Counted from the first letter of the stretch, positions 19,117 through 29,731 are shown. The stretch: DNA of 64,000 nt from Marinomonas pontica (GCF_026191375.1 NZ_JAODTL010000033.1:1-64000); one strand, 5' to 3'. The notes: generated by a model from the sequence alone, not told the origin. Numbers and translations are program-made.

Positions 19117-20043
19117 CTATACGGTTGCTTCAAGAAAGGCTTGTCTTAATAAGCCTCGAAACCAAACATGGGCTGCGTCGCGTTGAAAGCGTTCATGCCA
19201 CATCATAGAATAATCAAACTCACGTGTCGTAAATGGCAATTCATACAGCTCCATCCCAGTGACCGTTTCTATCATGTCTTCTGCAAATAACCTTGGAACC
19301 GTTAATAACAAGTCACTGTCCATAACCACTCTCGCGGCAGGCACAAAGTTCGGCAGATGCACAGCGACATGTCGTTTATAGCCCATCTTGTCTAGTTCTC
19401 GGTCCACCGCAAAGTATTCTCGGCGTCCCAAAACGACTTGAATATGACTGGCTTTTAAGTAGCCATCTAATGTCAGCTCTTGCACGATATTAGGGTGGTT
19501 TTTTCGAGCCAAACACACCAAACGATCGCTTTTTAAGCGCATCGCTCGAATACTTGAAGGCGGTTCTTTCGACAAAACTGCCACGGCAATATCGATGTTC
19601 GTTTGGTCAAGCTCTGACACACTATCTTCGTTCCAAGACTTGACGTCTAATATTGCGTTCGGGGCTTGTTGACGAAACAAGTCCAGAATTTTAGGCAGCA
19701 CAGTAAGGGTACCAAAATCGGTAGTGGACAAAACAAAACGACGTTTACTGGTTATGGGATCAAATTCACTGGGCTGAATCAGATGCTCGAGCCCTTTCAA
19801 CATGTCAGCTAACAACGGTGCTAAATTTTCTGTTTTTGACGTGGCGGAAAGCCCATGGGAAGTACGAATAAACAAAGGGTCATCAAACATGTCTCGTAAA
19901 CGGGACAATGAACGACTCACAGCGGGCTGAGAAACATTTAATCGTGTAGCGGCTTTTGTGACATTTAGTTCTTCGATCAAAACTTGCAACACGTACAGCA
20001 AATTCAAATCCACATCAGACAATTTTACTTCTGACAAAACCAC
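19117..20043 (-). CDS. LysR-family transcriptional regulator
   Basis: A 308-residue LTTR. The N-terminal helix-turn-helix (LNVTKAATRLNVSQPAVSRSLSRLRDMFDDPLFIR) is clear and a C-terminal substrate-binding domain fills the rest. The LNLLYVLQVLIEE opening and DPLFIR resemble the LeuO/NodD-like subgroup. It starts with GTG at 20043 close behind GAGG; TTG two codons in would have better spacing. It is convergent with the HEPN gene and has no divergent partner, so the target is unknown. Confidence 0.9.
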   Translation of the reverse strand: MVLSEVKLSDVDLNLLYVLQVLIEELNVTKAATRLNVSQPAVSRSLSRLRDMFDDPLFIRTSHGLSATSKTENLAPLLADMLKGLEHLIQPSEFDPITSKRRFVLSTTDFGTLTVLPKILDLFRQQAPNAILDVKSWNEDSVSELDQTNIDIAVAVLSKEPPSSIRAMRLKSDRLVCLARKNHPNIVQELTLDGYLKASHIQVVLGRREYFAVDRELDKMGYKRHVAVHLPNFVPAARVVMDSDLLLTVPRLFAEDMIETVTGMELYELPFTTREFDYSMMWHERFQRDAAHVWFRGLLRQAFLEATV

Positions 20044-20186
20044 ACCTCATTAAGCTCGTTATCATTATAACTCAGAATCATAACAAGCTTTTAAACAGGT
20101 CAATAGCCTTCTTTACGAAATGCCCAATAAATCAGCAAAAAACCATTGACCCATAAACCACATTGCAAGCCAAACAAAGGTATTAA

Positions 20187-21098
20187 CTAAGCAACTAACT
20201 GTCTAATTTCAGACGAGGTCATGCCCAGCAAATACAATATGCCATCCAGACCATGATTATTCATCGGACACGGCGCTTTTTCTCTTACTAATGGCTTAGC
20301 ATGTAAGGCGACACCAAGCGCAGCATGATTTAGCATCAATAAATCATTGGCGCCATCACCACAGGCAATGGTTTGTTCCCAAGGCACGCTTTGAGTGTTA
20401 ACGATATTCGTCAATAAGTGTTTTTTACGCTCGCCATCCACAATCTCACCAAGGTGTTTACCGGTAAGGGCGTTGTCTTGGATTTCTAGAACATTGGCAT
20501 GAACTTCAGACATACCGTAATCGGCTTTTACACGGTCAGCGAAATACGTAAAACCGCCGGACAGTATTGCAGTATGCCAACCATAATGATGCAAAACGGT
20601 CATCAAAGTTGAAATACCGTCCATAGGCTGAATACGCTGGTAGACACTGTCCATAACGTCGCTACTCAAGCCCTTCAATAAGGCCAAACGCTGAACAAAG
20701 CTTTCAACAAAATCTATCTCGCCACGCATTGCGCTTGCCGTTACCGCAGAGATTTGCTCGCCTATACCAGCTTCAACCGCCAACTCGTCCATGACTTCCG
20801 CTTTGATCAAGGTGGAGTCCATATCAAACACCGCCACCCCAGGTGCGCGAATATCAATCCTACTTGACTGATAAATATGATCGATGCCCGTTTGATTGGC
20901 TAAAATTAACAGTTCAGCACGCAACTCAGCACTATCTACCCGGTGCTCAGTTAACAGAAACTCTGCAACGGACGTTTTTTCTCCGTCGTTTGTTAGCATA
21001 CGAAGCGACCCTTCTAGGCCACGTTTTTCTAACCAGGCGGTGAATTGATTTAGATATTCCGAACTAAAAGAACCGATGAGAGTGATACTGGCAGACAT
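20187..21098 (-). CDS. serB: Phosphoserine phosphatase
   Basis: HAD-superfamily enzyme for the last step of serine synthesis. The nucleophile motif FDMDSTLI (D92, D94) starts the HAD domain, with ILSGGFTYF as the second motif and CGDGANDLLML as the metal-binding third. A short N-terminal regulatory domain precedes it. The ATG at 21098 has a TAGGAG site; the frame extends 20 codons up without one. The 303-residue product is somewhat shorter than E. coli SerB (322). Divergent from the YtjB-like membrane protein gene, as serB is in E. coli. Confidence 0.95.
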   Translation of the reverse strand: MSASITLIGSFSSEYLNQFTAWLEKRGLEGSLRMLTNDGEKTSVAEFLLTEHRVDSAELRAELLILANQTGIDHIYQSSRIDIRAPGVAVFDMDSTLIKAEVMDELAVEAGIGEQISAVTASAMRGEIDFVESFVQRLALLKGLSSDVMDSVYQRIQPMDGISTLMTVLHHYGWHTAILSGGFTYFADRVKADYGMSEVHANVLEIQDNALTGKHLGEIVDGERKKHLLTNIVNTQSVPWEQTIACGDGANDLLMLNHAALGVALHAKPLVREKAPCPMNNHGLDGILYLLGMTSSEIRQLVA

Positions 21099-21243
21099 AA
21101 ACGCTCCTAATTCAATAAGACGCCTACTATAGCAAATCGTTTTCTTTTCGCTAAGCACCTGTTCTACTTTAAAGAATTCAGAAAACGGCCGTTATGATGT
21201 GTATACTTTACCCATTGTTCTACGAGTTACCCAAAGGAAGTGA

Positions 21244-22684
21244 ATGGACACCCAATCAAAAACCAATGCGATTCGTGCTTTTATACGCAAAAAACTCAGC
21301 GCATCTGTCGTCACCATTGCCACCTTTATTTCATTAATGGTTCTTACCGTCTGTATTTTTTGGTATGCGATGACCCATGCGCTGGGTAACTATTTATCGC
21401 AACAAACCGAAGTATTAGGCAGCAGCCTGGCAACACAGGCGGCGTTTAATGCGACGCAGTCTATTTTAACTAACGATCTACTCAGTCTAAATGTTTTATT
21501 AAATCGTTTAGTGGTTGATGACAACATACTGAGCGCGCGAGTTTATAACAAAAAAGATGAACTGCTTGCCGAAGCCGACAGTGGAAATTCAGGGGCGTCT
21601 TCCGAACAAGACTTTCGTCCAAATGAAAAACGCAGAGTGTATAGCTCCAGTATCAAATTTCGGGATGAGATTGTTGGACATGTTCTAATCACTCTGGACA
21701 AAACACCAGCACAAGCAACACTCCAACATTTAAACAATCTTTTAATTGGCGTCGCCATTTTCACTTGCACCATTTCTTTGCTGCTTATCTTATTGGTCAC
21801 AAAATGGCTTTATGCGCCAATCAATGAAGCAAAATCCGCCTTAATTGCTTACAGCAAAAGAAAAAAGCATATGCCTCTTTCTGTCTCCTTTTTACAAAGA
21901 AGCAAGAGATCTCATCAACGCGGTCGAGACCATTCAAACGATAGAACCACCACAAACCTTAACCGAGACAGAGGTAGACACCAAAGACGATCACCCAGAA
22001 GTCGTTGCCAAACCTCAATTTGAGATCAATTTCGACGCCATCTTTGAAGAATCAAGACAGCGCAGCTGCGTGCTGTATTTTGATATTTTGAACTTAGAAG
22101 AATGGCGCGAAGAAATGACACCGCTGCAAGTCGCTAACTTACTTACTCCCATATACAGAGCGATGTTTCAAGCCAGCGAAGTGTATCTTGGGCAAGTTCA
22201 CCAATACAAAAATGACTCAGCCATTGTTTTATTTAGCGCTCAACATTGTGAAGATAATCTCTATATTAATGCTGCCAGCACAGCACAACTCTTTCTGGGC
22301 TTAATTGATAAGCTCTTTGAGAATGAACTTTATGCCAATATCCCTAAACTCAATGTCCACTTGGGGCTACATCAAGGCAATCAACACATCACCAATATGG
22401 TGAACGAGAACCTCTTTGAACCAGAAAAAATACCAGACCTACTGCACCACATCTTTCAATTGAGTCAATCTGAAAGTAGAAACAAACTGGTCATCAGCGA
22501 CGATATTTTCACCTTATCGCAGATTCAAAACCGAGTATTCACAGGTCTGCCTGAGATTATCGAGGATGATGGAAACGAAATTTTAGCGTACGAAGTAAAA
22601 GGGCTGTCTGATAAATACAAACAACAGATCCAGCAGTACATTAAGCACATCGCGGATCCAGAACAACAAAAAGACATACCCTAA
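21244..22684 (+). pseudogene. AhpA/YtjB-type membrane protein with a C-terminal cyclase-like domain, frameshifted
   Basis: The N-terminal frame (from 21244, AGGAAG upstream) has two membrane helices (about 20-50 and 165-190) around a 110-residue periplasmic domain, like E. coli YtjB (Smp), which is also divergent from serB. The second frame gives a soluble C-terminal domain with FDILNLEEW and KNDSAIVLF. These resemble the two metal-aspartate strands of class III nucleotidyl cyclases, in degenerate form. Frames join near the T5 run at 21889-21893: one T fewer gives SFYKEARDLINAVETIQ and about 479 residues; one A fewer in the A-run near 21861 is an alternative. Function is unknown. Confidence 0.7.
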
Positions 22685-22708
22685 ACGAGAAAATACCGTA
22701 TCTAGAGA

Positions 22709-22738
22709 CAAGAAAACCCGCACAAAGCGGGCCTTCTT
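22709..22738. terminator. Possible terminator between the YtjB-like gene and rpoS
   Basis: Hairpin CCCGC-ACAAA-GCGGG with partly paired AAGAA/TTCTT flanks, in the short gap between convergent genes. The T-run is interrupted (CCTTCTT), so support is moderate. Confidence 0.4.
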
Positions 22739-22793
22739 ACCGATGCAAACAAGTACAAGTGTGCAGACAATCTGCTCTTTACAGATAATCAGC

Positions 22794-23794
22794 CTAATCC
22801 TCCATACGAATAACATCGTCCAAGGCAAGCCCTTCTTTATCCATAATCATGCGCAATTTGCGCAATGCTTCCACTTGAATTTGGCGAACACGCTCACGCG
22901 TTAAACCGATTTCAGCACCAACGTGCTCTAATGTACTTGCCTCATGGCCACGTAGACCAAAACGACGAGTAATCACTTCACATTGCTTCTCGCTTAACTC
23001 ATTAAGCCACAGCTCAATACTGTGAAGTACGTCGCCATCTTGACGATCAGCCTCTGGACCTTGATGCAGCGTATCCGCCAGTATCTCAACCAAACTCTTA
23101 TCGTTATTATCGCCACCAAACGTGGCATCAATGGAGCTGACCTTTTCATTTAAACCGAGCATTTTCTGCACGTCTTCAACGGGACAGTCCAACATGTCAG
23201 CAATTTCTTCTGCGCTGGGCTCATGATCCAACTTTTGCGTTAACTCACGAGCCGCTCGTAGGTATACATTCAGCTCTTTCACAACGTGGATTGGCAAACG
23301 TATGGTTCTCGTTTGGTTCATTATCGCACGTTCAATAGTTTGTCTTATCCACCAAGTGGCGTAGGTAGAAAAGCGAAAGCCGCGCTCAGGATCAAATTTT
23401 TCAACCGCTCGAATTAATCCAAGGTTGCCTTCTTCAATCAAATCCAATAAAGACAAACCTCGATTTAGATAACGTCGTGAAATTTTCACCACTAAACGTA
23501 AATTGCTTTCTATCATGCGCTTGCGGGCTTTTTCGTCACCTTTAAGAGATAGGCGAGCGAAGTACACTTCTTCCTCTGCTGTCAGCAGGGGAGAAAACCG
23601 ATCTCACTCAAATACAACTGCGTAACATCTAGGTTACGACTCGAATCAGCGTCCGCATATCGAGCATTAACTGCCGATTCAAATTCTTCATCAACAAGGT
23701 CTTCATTTTCAGCGAAGTCATCCACTGCCTCAAAATCAAAATCCCCTGTATCCGATACCTTAACTGCTTCTTTATCCATATTTGCCAACTTCAT
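22794..23794 (-). pseudogene. rpoS: RNA polymerase stationary-phase sigma factor, frameshifted
   Basis: Sigma-S of the general stress response. The first frame (start 23794, excellent AAGGAGGGGG site) encodes the acidic N-terminus and region 1.2 to [10 protein letters not shown]. It then hits a stop at the A4/G4 runs (23588-23597). One extra base restores the normal [17 protein letters not shown] and a 333-residue protein. The second frame has region 2 ([29 protein letters not shown]), region 3 and region 4 ([18 protein letters not shown]). nlpD lies 31 bases upstream, the usual order. rpoS loss occurs in domesticated strains, so this could be real. Confidence 0.93.
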
Positions 23795-23825
23795 GCCCCC
23801 TCCTTAAAACGGTAATTCGCTTAAT

Positions 23826-24652
23826 TTATTTGGGTAAAACATCTAGCGGATCGATCGGCTGACCATCTCGACGCACTTCAAAGTGAAGAAGCGGTCTGTC
23901 GTCTCCCTTACCTCCAATGACAGCAAGAGAGTCACCAGCACGAACATTTTGCTTTTCTTTTACTAGAATCCTTTCGTTGTAGGCGTAGGCACTAAGATAC
24001 ACATCGTTGTGTTTAACAATTACAAGATTTCCGTATCCAATGAGACCGCTGCCTGCATACACGACCGTTCCATCAGCGGCCGCTTTTACCAATGCTCCTT
24101 GTCCAGCTTTAATATCTATACCTTTACTACTAACGCCAGCATTTGAAAACCCCTTTTGACTTCTCCATCAACAGGCCAATGCCATTCACTCGACATTTTT
24201 TCGTCCTTTACGTCACTCTTAGGTAACACTGACGTGGTTTTTTTCACTGTCGGGGCAACTGTTTTTGTCGTGGTCGCTTTGGTATTTTTCACAATTAAAG
24301 GCGTAGAAGGCGAACTATTTTCAGCCACATTAGACGTCGCTTTTACCACATTATTCAGACGAATCTTTTGCTTCGGATAAATAATATAAGGCGCATCAAT
24401 GCGATTTGACTTGGCCAGTTCGCGGTAATCTAAACCGTAGCGAAAAGCAATAGAAAACAAGGTTTCACCACTTTGAACACGATGAATTCCAGAGGCCGGT
24501 ATAGACGAAACACTGGCATTATTAGACGCATAAGTGCGGTTACTTTTGGCCGAATAATGCAACAATTCATAAGAACATCCTGACAAAAAAAGACAGCAAA
24601 AAGCCGACCAAGCCAACCACCGAGTCGATAAAAAAATTGTCTGTCTAATCAC
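23826..24652 (-). pseudogene. nlpD: NlpD murein hydrolase activator lipoprotein, frameshifted
   Basis: Outer-membrane lipoprotein that activates cell-division amidases. The first frame carries a signal with lipobox LSGC (C26), a LysM domain (HRVQSGETLFSIAFRYG...NRI) and a Thr/Lys/Val-rich linker, ending soon after WPVDGEVKRGF. The second frame holds the LytM/M23 domain (ADGTVVYAGSGLIGYGNLVIVKHNDVYLSAYAYN, LHFEVRRDG). One base added at the A4/C4 runs 24146-24153 restores GFSNAGVSSKGIDI and a 275-residue protein. The LytM active site looks degenerate, as is normal for NlpD activators. It sits in the conserved surE-pcm-...-nlpD-rpoS series. Confidence 0.92.
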
Positions 24653-24695
24653 TGCACTGCCAAAAATAACGCGTCACCTTAATGAACGATTTAGA

Positions 24696-25625
24696 TTAAT
24701 TATTATCAACTGCATTTTTTTGTAAAAATATGTAAGAAATGAGAATTACACTCAAAAACCCCATAAAAATAAACATAACAGGGATCAATAGATCCGCCGT
24801 CAAACTAAAATCGAGTAATTTCCATGGTAAAACCAAGTGTTCTTGTACTGGATACCTCTTATCACCGATCACACTCCATTGATCCGTTACTTTCCAAGGC
24901 CAAACTTTTACTAAAGCGCCTAGCATAACACCCGTCAGAAATGACAGAGTCATGGCTCTCACATGATTAAGCAAATAACGCAGAATTTTAGAAAAACTCA
25001 GCAAGCCAATTAATGCACCGGCCGCAAATACCATAATAATGTCAACATCTAGGCTCTTCACCGCGGACAGTATAAAGCCATACATCCCCATCATCAGCAG
25101 CAAAAAACTGCCTGATATGCCAGGCAAAATCATGGCACAAATGGCCACCATACCAGATACAAAAACCATAATAAGCGAAGTGTCTAGTTGTGTTGGAACT
25201 AGCAAAGACAAACTGGCACCCAGCAAAATACCAAGACTAAGAACACTAAAGTGCTGCCAAGAAAAACCACATATTTGTCTAATCAGAAAATAGGCAGACG
25301 CCAAAATTAGCCCAAAGAAAAAACTCCATAAATAACTCGGATAAACAGCCAAAAGATGCGTAATCAATCCGGCGATCAAAAAAATACTGGTTAAAATCCC
25401 GGCCCCTAACGGCAACAAAAATGCACCATCAAAATGCCCCCAAAGCGCTTTAATATCGCCTTTTAACAGCATGGTTAAACTGCTTTTATTGACACCACTC
25501 AAGGCATTTATCAGTCGATCATAAACCCCCAATATAAAGGCAATGGTCCCGCCAGAAACACCAGGAACGACATCCGCCGCCCCCATTAGTACACCACTCA
25601 AATACAGTTTCAGCCATTTAGGCAT
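24696..25625 (-). CDS. DUF368 membrane protein (PopT-type polyprenyl-phosphate transporter family)
   Basis: A 309-residue protein with about nine helices. The DUF368 hallmark GVLMGAADVVPGVSGGTIAFILGVYDR-type opening is present, and the internal repeat GMVAICAMILPGISGSFLLLMMGMYG matches the second half. Family members have been reported as undecaprenyl-phosphate recyclers (PopT) alongside DedA-type UptA; I infer the same role. The ATG at 25625 has a GGAAGG site and lies 8 bases inside the end of pcm, indicating coupling. It takes the place between pcm and nlpD. Confidence 0.88.
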   Translation of the reverse strand: MPKWLKLYLSGVLMGAADVVPGVSGGTIAFILGVYDRLINALSGVNKSSLTMLLKGDIKALWGHFDGAFLLPLGAGILTSIFLIAGLITHLLAVYPSYLWSFFFGLILASAYFLIRQICGFSWQHFSVLSLGILLGASLSLLVPTQLDTSLIMVFVSGMVAICAMILPGISGSFLLLMMGMYGFILSAVKSLDVDIIMVFAAGALIGLLSFSKILRYLLNHVRAMTLSFLTGVMLGALVKVWPWKVTDQWSVIGDKRYPVQEHLVLPWKLLDFSLTADLLIPVMFIFMGFLSVILISYIFLQKNAVDNN

Positions 25626-26283
25626 ATTCCATTCCTTCCAATAAAGGCACAAAGTGCGCGGACTCTGTTTCTAAACATTTCCAACGATCCCCTTCTTTTC
25701 TCCAGCATCCAATTTGCGGGTTAGGATGATCAATTGGCATAATTAAAATACCTTGCTGCTTCAAACAATGAGTCAGCGCCAGCGGGATTTTACTCGCCAT
25801 TGCGGTAATAATCACCGCATCCATTTCAACTTGGTTAGGCCAACCGGCCTGACCGTCACCAAACAGATACTCCACATTATTCACCCCCATTGATGACAAA
25901 CGACGCTTAGCTTGATGATAAAGGGGCTCCTGACGCTCAACCGTGTGAACCTTGTTGTAAAAATGCGCCAAAATTCGAGTCTGATACCCTGATCCCGTCC
26001 CGATTTCTAACACTCGACCAAGCCGAGAATAGCTCAGCAGCCACTCCGTCATTCTTGCAACAGTCAAAGGCTGACTAATGGTTTGATTACGACCGATAGG
26101 AAGTGGGGTAGCAGAATAAGCCAAGTGAGAAAACGCAGGTTCCACAAACTCATGACGGGGGATGGTGCCCATTAAAGCCAATAATTCTTCGTGCGCAATG
26201 CCATGACCTCTAAGTTGATCAATCATTTTAGAGGCTTTGGGCTCAGTGTGTGACACCAACCAATTGAGATCTCTCAGGCTCAT
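25618..26283 (-). CDS. pcm: Protein-L-isoaspartate O-methyltransferase
   Basis: Repairs isoaspartyl damage by methylating with SAM. The 221-residue protein has the family's N-terminal VEPAFSHLAYSATPLPIGRNQTISQP region (substrate and active-site loop) and the SAM motif VLEIGTGSGYQT. It overlaps the surE stop by four bases (ATGA) and popT by eight, so all three are translationally coupled. The surE-pcm pairing upstream of nlpD-rpoS is a classic stress-survival cluster. Confidence 0.96.
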   Translation of the reverse strand: MSLRDLNWLVSHTEPKASKMIDQLRGHGIAHEELLALMGTIPRHEFVEPAFSHLAYSATPLPIGRNQTISQPLTVARMTEWLLSYSRLGRVLEIGTGSGYQTRILAHFYNKVHTVERQEPLYHQAKRRLSSMGVNNVEYLFGDGQAGWPNQVEMDAVIITAMASKIPLALTHCLKQQGILIMPIDHPNPQIGCWRKEGDRWKCLETESAHFVPLLEGMEYA

Positions 26284-27026
26284 AACGTAATAGTATCAGT
26301 CCATGTTTCAAGGGGAGACTTTGCTTCATAACAGGTCATATCTGTATGGATGGGAGTGATAGAAACATAACCATGTTCAACAGCATGAAAGTCGGTTCCC
26401 TTTGACATGTCATGCGGCTCTGACAAGGCGCCAATCCAAAAACTTGGTAAACCTCTTGGGTGTTGAGCTGAAACCGGTGCTTGAGCTTTGTGACGGTATC
26501 CTAAGCGCGTTACTTTGATTCCCTTTAGCTCAGAATAAGGAATATCAGGCACATTGATATTCAACAATATTCCAATGGGCAAAGTCAGCGTGTGTGCGTC
26601 TTTTAAAAGTTGCATGATGACATTGGCCGCGGTCTCAAAATGCACACTACCAACTAGCGAAACCGCTAAGGCTGGACGCCCTAAATGTCGCGCCTCCATC
26701 GCGGCGGCAACAGTACCAGAATAAATCACATCATCGCCCAAATTGGCACCGTGATTAATTCCAGACACCACCACATCAACGTCACCATCAATCACACCAG
26801 ACAATGCAAGGTTGACGCAATCCGTCGGCGTGCCATCGACACGATACTGGCTTTCCTTCACCTTGATAGGCTGCAAAGGTCGTGACAAGGTCAACGAGTT
26901 GCTCGCACCACTGCGATTACGGTCAGGGGCGACAACCAATACGTCATAATATTGCTCTAACTGCTGCGCCAGTGTTTGAATTCCAACCGCATCAATACCG
27001 TCATCATTCGCGATCAATATTCTCAT
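26280..27026 (-). CDS. surE: 5'-nucleotidase SurE
   Basis: Metal-dependent nucleoside 5'-monophosphatase of the survival cluster. [14 protein letters not shown] near the N-terminus gives the metal aspartates, followed by NRSGASNSLTL and SGINHGANLGDDVIYSGTVAAA. I use the ATG at 27026 ([10 protein letters not shown]), giving 248 residues; a longer frame adds 11. It overlaps the end of truD by 23 bases and pcm by four. Confidence 0.96.
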   Translation of the reverse strand: MRILIANDDGIDAVGIQTLAQQLEQYYDVLVVAPDRNRSGASNSLTLSRPLQPIKVKESQYRVDGTPTDCVNLALSGVIDGDVDVVVSGINHGANLGDDVIYSGTVAAAMEARHLGRPALAVSLVGSVHFETAANVIMQLLKDAHTLTLPIGILLNINVPDIPYSELKGIKVTRLGYRHKAQAPVSAQHPRGLPSFWIGALSEPHDMSKGTDFHAVEHGYVSITPIHTDMTCYEAKSPLETWTDTITL

Positions 27027-28098
27027 GGAACTTCTCAGCCGACTTATCCGTAAAATCAATCATTTCGCGCAATATACTGGTCGCAAAACACCCTTTTGTT
27101 AAAGAAAATTCAACAATCAGCTGTGTATTCCCTTCGCTATCATTAAGCAATTCCCACGCCATATTCATAGGAACAAGTCGCGCTAAGCGACTGTCTCTCG
27201 AAAGGTCAAATGCAATCAAAGCATCCACCAAATCGGTACTGTCAGACAAGGACGCTTTCATCACCTGCTCGCGCTGAGCCCCCGTCCCCGCTTCCCAGCC
27301 TTCGCTGATCATAGGTAAAACGGGGCTAATACCACCACGCAGGACGCTCAAGTGCATTAAAGCGCCCACTTCCTTCACCCGAAACTGCTCATCTTTATGC
27401 TGAAACTGCGCGATATCACCATCGCATAAGCGCATCCACATACCATTTTCCACTTGATCACTTAACGCTTCGTTGAAACACCAAGAACGAATGGCCGACA
27501 ACCAAAAAGATTCCGTTTTAGTCAATTTGCGGCGACTTTGCCGCCCTTTTAAAACAAAGTCTTTGCCATGATGCAAATTATTACCGTTTATACCGAAACG
27601 CTGTGGTCCATAATAATTAGGCACACCGGCTTGTTTTATGAGGTTTAAACGACCTTCTAAATCATCAAGATCCCCTTGAATATCGCGAAGACGAATCACA
27701 AAACGATTGGCTAAATGCGTCCCAGTTCGAAGCTTTTTGGAATGACGTAGCTGCGCAATCACTCGCACACTTTCTGGCTCTCGGAATGCCTCCTGAATCG
27801 TAGATAAATCCGGTTCTTGATTCAAAACATGCAAACAAAACCACTGGCGCGTACAAGCATGGCGGTCTTTAACACCACTGTAAGTCACTTTATTCGGAGC
27901 AATACCAGCAATCTGGGCCAAGCGCTTCGCCAAAAAATCCGTGTTTACCCCTTCCTTCTCAACAAAAACAAAGCAAAACTCGCCCTTACCATCAGGTTCA
28001 AAACCCAACTGCTCTTCCACATAAAAATCCTGAGCGTAAGTTTTCAGGTTTCCTGTCACTGCTGGCTTAGACCAAGCGTATCGCCATTCGGTATTCAT
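27004..28098 (-). CDS. truD: tRNA pseudouridine(13) synthase
   Basis: Forms pseudouridine 13 in tRNA-Glu. The catalytic aspartate is D78 in [28 protein letters not shown] is the second conserved block, and the inserted TRUD domain follows. The 364-residue length is close to E. coli's 349. Starts four bases inside the ispF stop and overlaps surE, so it belongs to the ispD-ispF-truD-surE-pcm operon. Confidence 0.95.
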   Translation of the reverse strand: MNTEWRYAWSKPAVTGNLKTYAQDFYVEEQLGFEPDGKGEFCFVFVEKEGVNTDFLAKRLAQIAGIAPNKVTYSGVKDRHACTRQWFCLHVLNQEPDLSTIQEAFREPESVRVIAQLRHSKKLRTGTHLANRFVIRLRDIQGDLDDLEGRLNLIKQAGVPNYYGPQRFGINGNNLHHGKDFVLKGRQSRRKLTKTESFWLSAIRSWCFNEALSDQVENGMWMRLCDGDIAQFQHKDEQFRVKEVGALMHLSVLRGGISPVLPMISEGWEAGTGAQREQVMKASLSDSTDLVDALIAFDLSRDSRLARLVPMNMAWELLNDSEGNTQLIVEFSLTKGCFATSILREMIDFTDKSAEKFHENIDRE

Positions 28099-28616
28099 AC
28101 ATTACCTTTATCAAGTGAAGCTTGCTGTAATTGGGCCTGTTTAAAAATAAGGGCAACCGCTTCGACTGCGATACCTTCTTTGCGCCCAGTGAAACCAAGC
28201 TTCTCCGTGGTCGTCGCTTTTACATTGACCGCGCTAATATCGATCGTTAAATCTTCAGCAATATTGGCTCGCATCGTATCAATGTAAGGACGCATTTTTG
28301 GCGCTTCGGCAATAATGGTGACATCCACATTTCCCACACTAAAACCAAGCGCCTGAATTTCTTGATACGCTCGCTTCAACAAAGTGCGGCTATCCGCACC
28401 CTCGAACGCGGCATCCGTATCCGGAAAGTGTTTCCCTATATCCCCAAGCGCAGCCGCACCCAACAAAGCATCAGTCAAGGCATGCAAAGCCACATCACCA
28501 TCGGAATGTGCAACCAAACCATGTGAATACGGGATAGAGACTCCGCCTAAAACCACATGATTACCTTCACCAAACTTATGAACATCAAAACCATGGCCAA
28601 TACGAAACGGCATCAT
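28095..28616 (-). CDS. ispF: 2-C-methyl-D-erythritol 2,4-cyclodiphosphate synthase
   Basis: MEP-pathway enzyme closing the cyclic diphosphate with loss of CMP. Metal ligands lie in HGFDVH near the N-terminus and [25 protein letters not shown]; the C-terminal [15 protein letters not shown] is also standard. The ATG at 28616 has AGGAG eight bases ahead and gives 173 residues; the next codon is also ATG. Sixteen bases after ispD, four-base overlap with truD. Works with ispD here and dxr at 55 kb. Confidence 0.96.
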   Translation of the reverse strand: MMPFRIGHGFDVHKFGEGNHVVLGGVSIPYSHGLVAHSDGDVALHALTDALLGAAALGDIGKHFPDTDAAFEGADSRTLLKRAYQEIQALGFSVGNVDVTIIAEAPKMRPYIDTMRANIAEDLTIDISAVNVKATTTEKLGFTGRKEGIAVEAVALIFKQAQLQQASLDKGNV

Positions 28617-28632
28617 GATAAATACTCCTGTG

Positions 28633-29382
28633 CTATGAAACGCACTCATTATTTAAATTAAACGACGATGGACTCAGGACGCCCGATGAGGAAAGAAAAG
28701 AAAAAAGCGCTTCGGCGATCAGCAAATCTTCGGGCAACGTAATCTTAATATTACTGCTTTCACCGATAACAAGATCCGGATGCCAACCCACAAACTCCAT
28801 AGCGGAACATTCATCCGTCACTGTAATGCCTTGCATTTGTGCTGTTTGCAACGCCGTCAGTAGAGCCTGTGCAGGGAACTTTTGTGGCGTCTGAGCCAGC
28901 CAAATCGTGCTCCGATCAAGTGTGATATCCACGGCATTTTGCTCTGCCACTTGACGCTTCACTGTCTCTTTTACAGGCATGGCTAAAATGGCTCCCTGAT
29001 CAGAACGGTGATCTATTATTCGCTTTAACGCCGCTGGACTTAACAACGGCCGAGCCGCATCGTGCACCAACACATCTTGCTGAGTGACACCGAAACCACT
29101 TAATAAATACTCTAGCCCCTTCTGAACGGTATCACAGCGTTCTTTTCCACCAGTAAAACGATGGACTCTATCATGCTGATACCACTTAGAATCTGGCCAA
29201 TACGCATCGTGTTCACCCACGCCCACTAATACACCCGCAACGGAAACATGTGAAATAAAAATGTCGATGGTACGGTCTAAAATAGTTTGTCCAGCAAGTG
29301 ATAAATACTGCTTTGGACAATGAGATTGCATGCGCTGACCTACGCCAGCCGCGGGAATGATAACCCACAATGAGGATGTCAT
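28633..29382 (-). CDS. ispD: 2-C-methyl-D-erythritol 4-phosphate cytidylyltransferase
   Basis: Activates MEP with CTP in isoprenoid synthesis. [10 protein letters not shown]...PKQYLSL is the nucleotide-binding loop; [10 protein letters not shown] and [13 protein letters not shown] are conserved active-site blocks. About 249 residues, normal plus a short tail. Overlaps ftsB by four bases. ftsB-ispD-ispF is the usual gammaproteobacterial order. Confidence 0.95.
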   Translation of the reverse strand: MTSSLWVIIPAAGVGQRMQSHCPKQYLSLAGQTILDRTIDIFISHVSVAGVLVGVGEHDAYWPDSKWYQHDRVHRFTGGKERCDTVQKGLEYLLSGFGVTQQDVLVHDAARPLLSPAALKRIIDHRSDQGAILAMPVKETVKRQVAEQNAVDITLDRSTIWLAQTPQKFPAQALLTALQTAQMQGITVTDECSAMEFVGWHPDLVIGESSNIKITLPEDLLIAEALFSFLSSSGVLSPSSFNLNNECVS

Positions 29383-29657
29383 TTTTTATTCACCATACGA
29401 TAAAACACTTCACCGTCTTTTATGTACTGAAGTTCACTGCGGACATGTTCTTCCACCGCTTCTTCACCAAGGCGTAAGTCATGAACTTGCGCCCTCAGTG
29501 CTTGATTACGATGTTTTAAACGCAAATTGATACGCTCTTGATAAGCAATCTGTTTTGCTAACTCCTCCTGTCTTTTCACACCCTGTTCACCAAAATACAA
29601 ATGGTAAGATTGATAGCCAATGGCGCAAACAAAAAAGACAATAAACAGACGAGCCAT
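29379..29657 (-). CDS. ftsB: Cell division protein FtsB
   Basis: Small bitopic divisome protein (92 residues) that partners FtsL and FtsQ. It has one N-terminal membrane helix (about residues 2-20) and then a coiled coil with the heptad-like QEELAKQIAYQERINLRLKHRNQ. The C-terminal EEHVRSELQYIKDGEVFYRMV matches the family. It lies downstream of eno beyond a terminator, so it may have its own promoter in the 134-base gap, and it starts the ispDF operon. Confidence 0.93.
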   Translation of the reverse strand: MARLFIVFFVCAIGYQSYHLYFGEQGVKRQEELAKQIAYQERINLRLKHRNQALRAQVHDLRLGEEAVEEHVRSELQYIKDGEVFYRMVNKK

Positions 29658-29731
29658 AACACCCTCAGAACGCTAAAAAAATATTCCCACCACCATAAAA
29701 TTAAAGGCAAAGGAATTAAAGCAAAAAATAA

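Noticed and set aside
18581-21158. A defence or toxin-antitoxin island around the HEPN gene
   Set aside because: No nucleotidyltransferase, methylase, helicase, integrase, repeat array or composition shift is visible; neighbours are moeA, a LysR regulator and serB.
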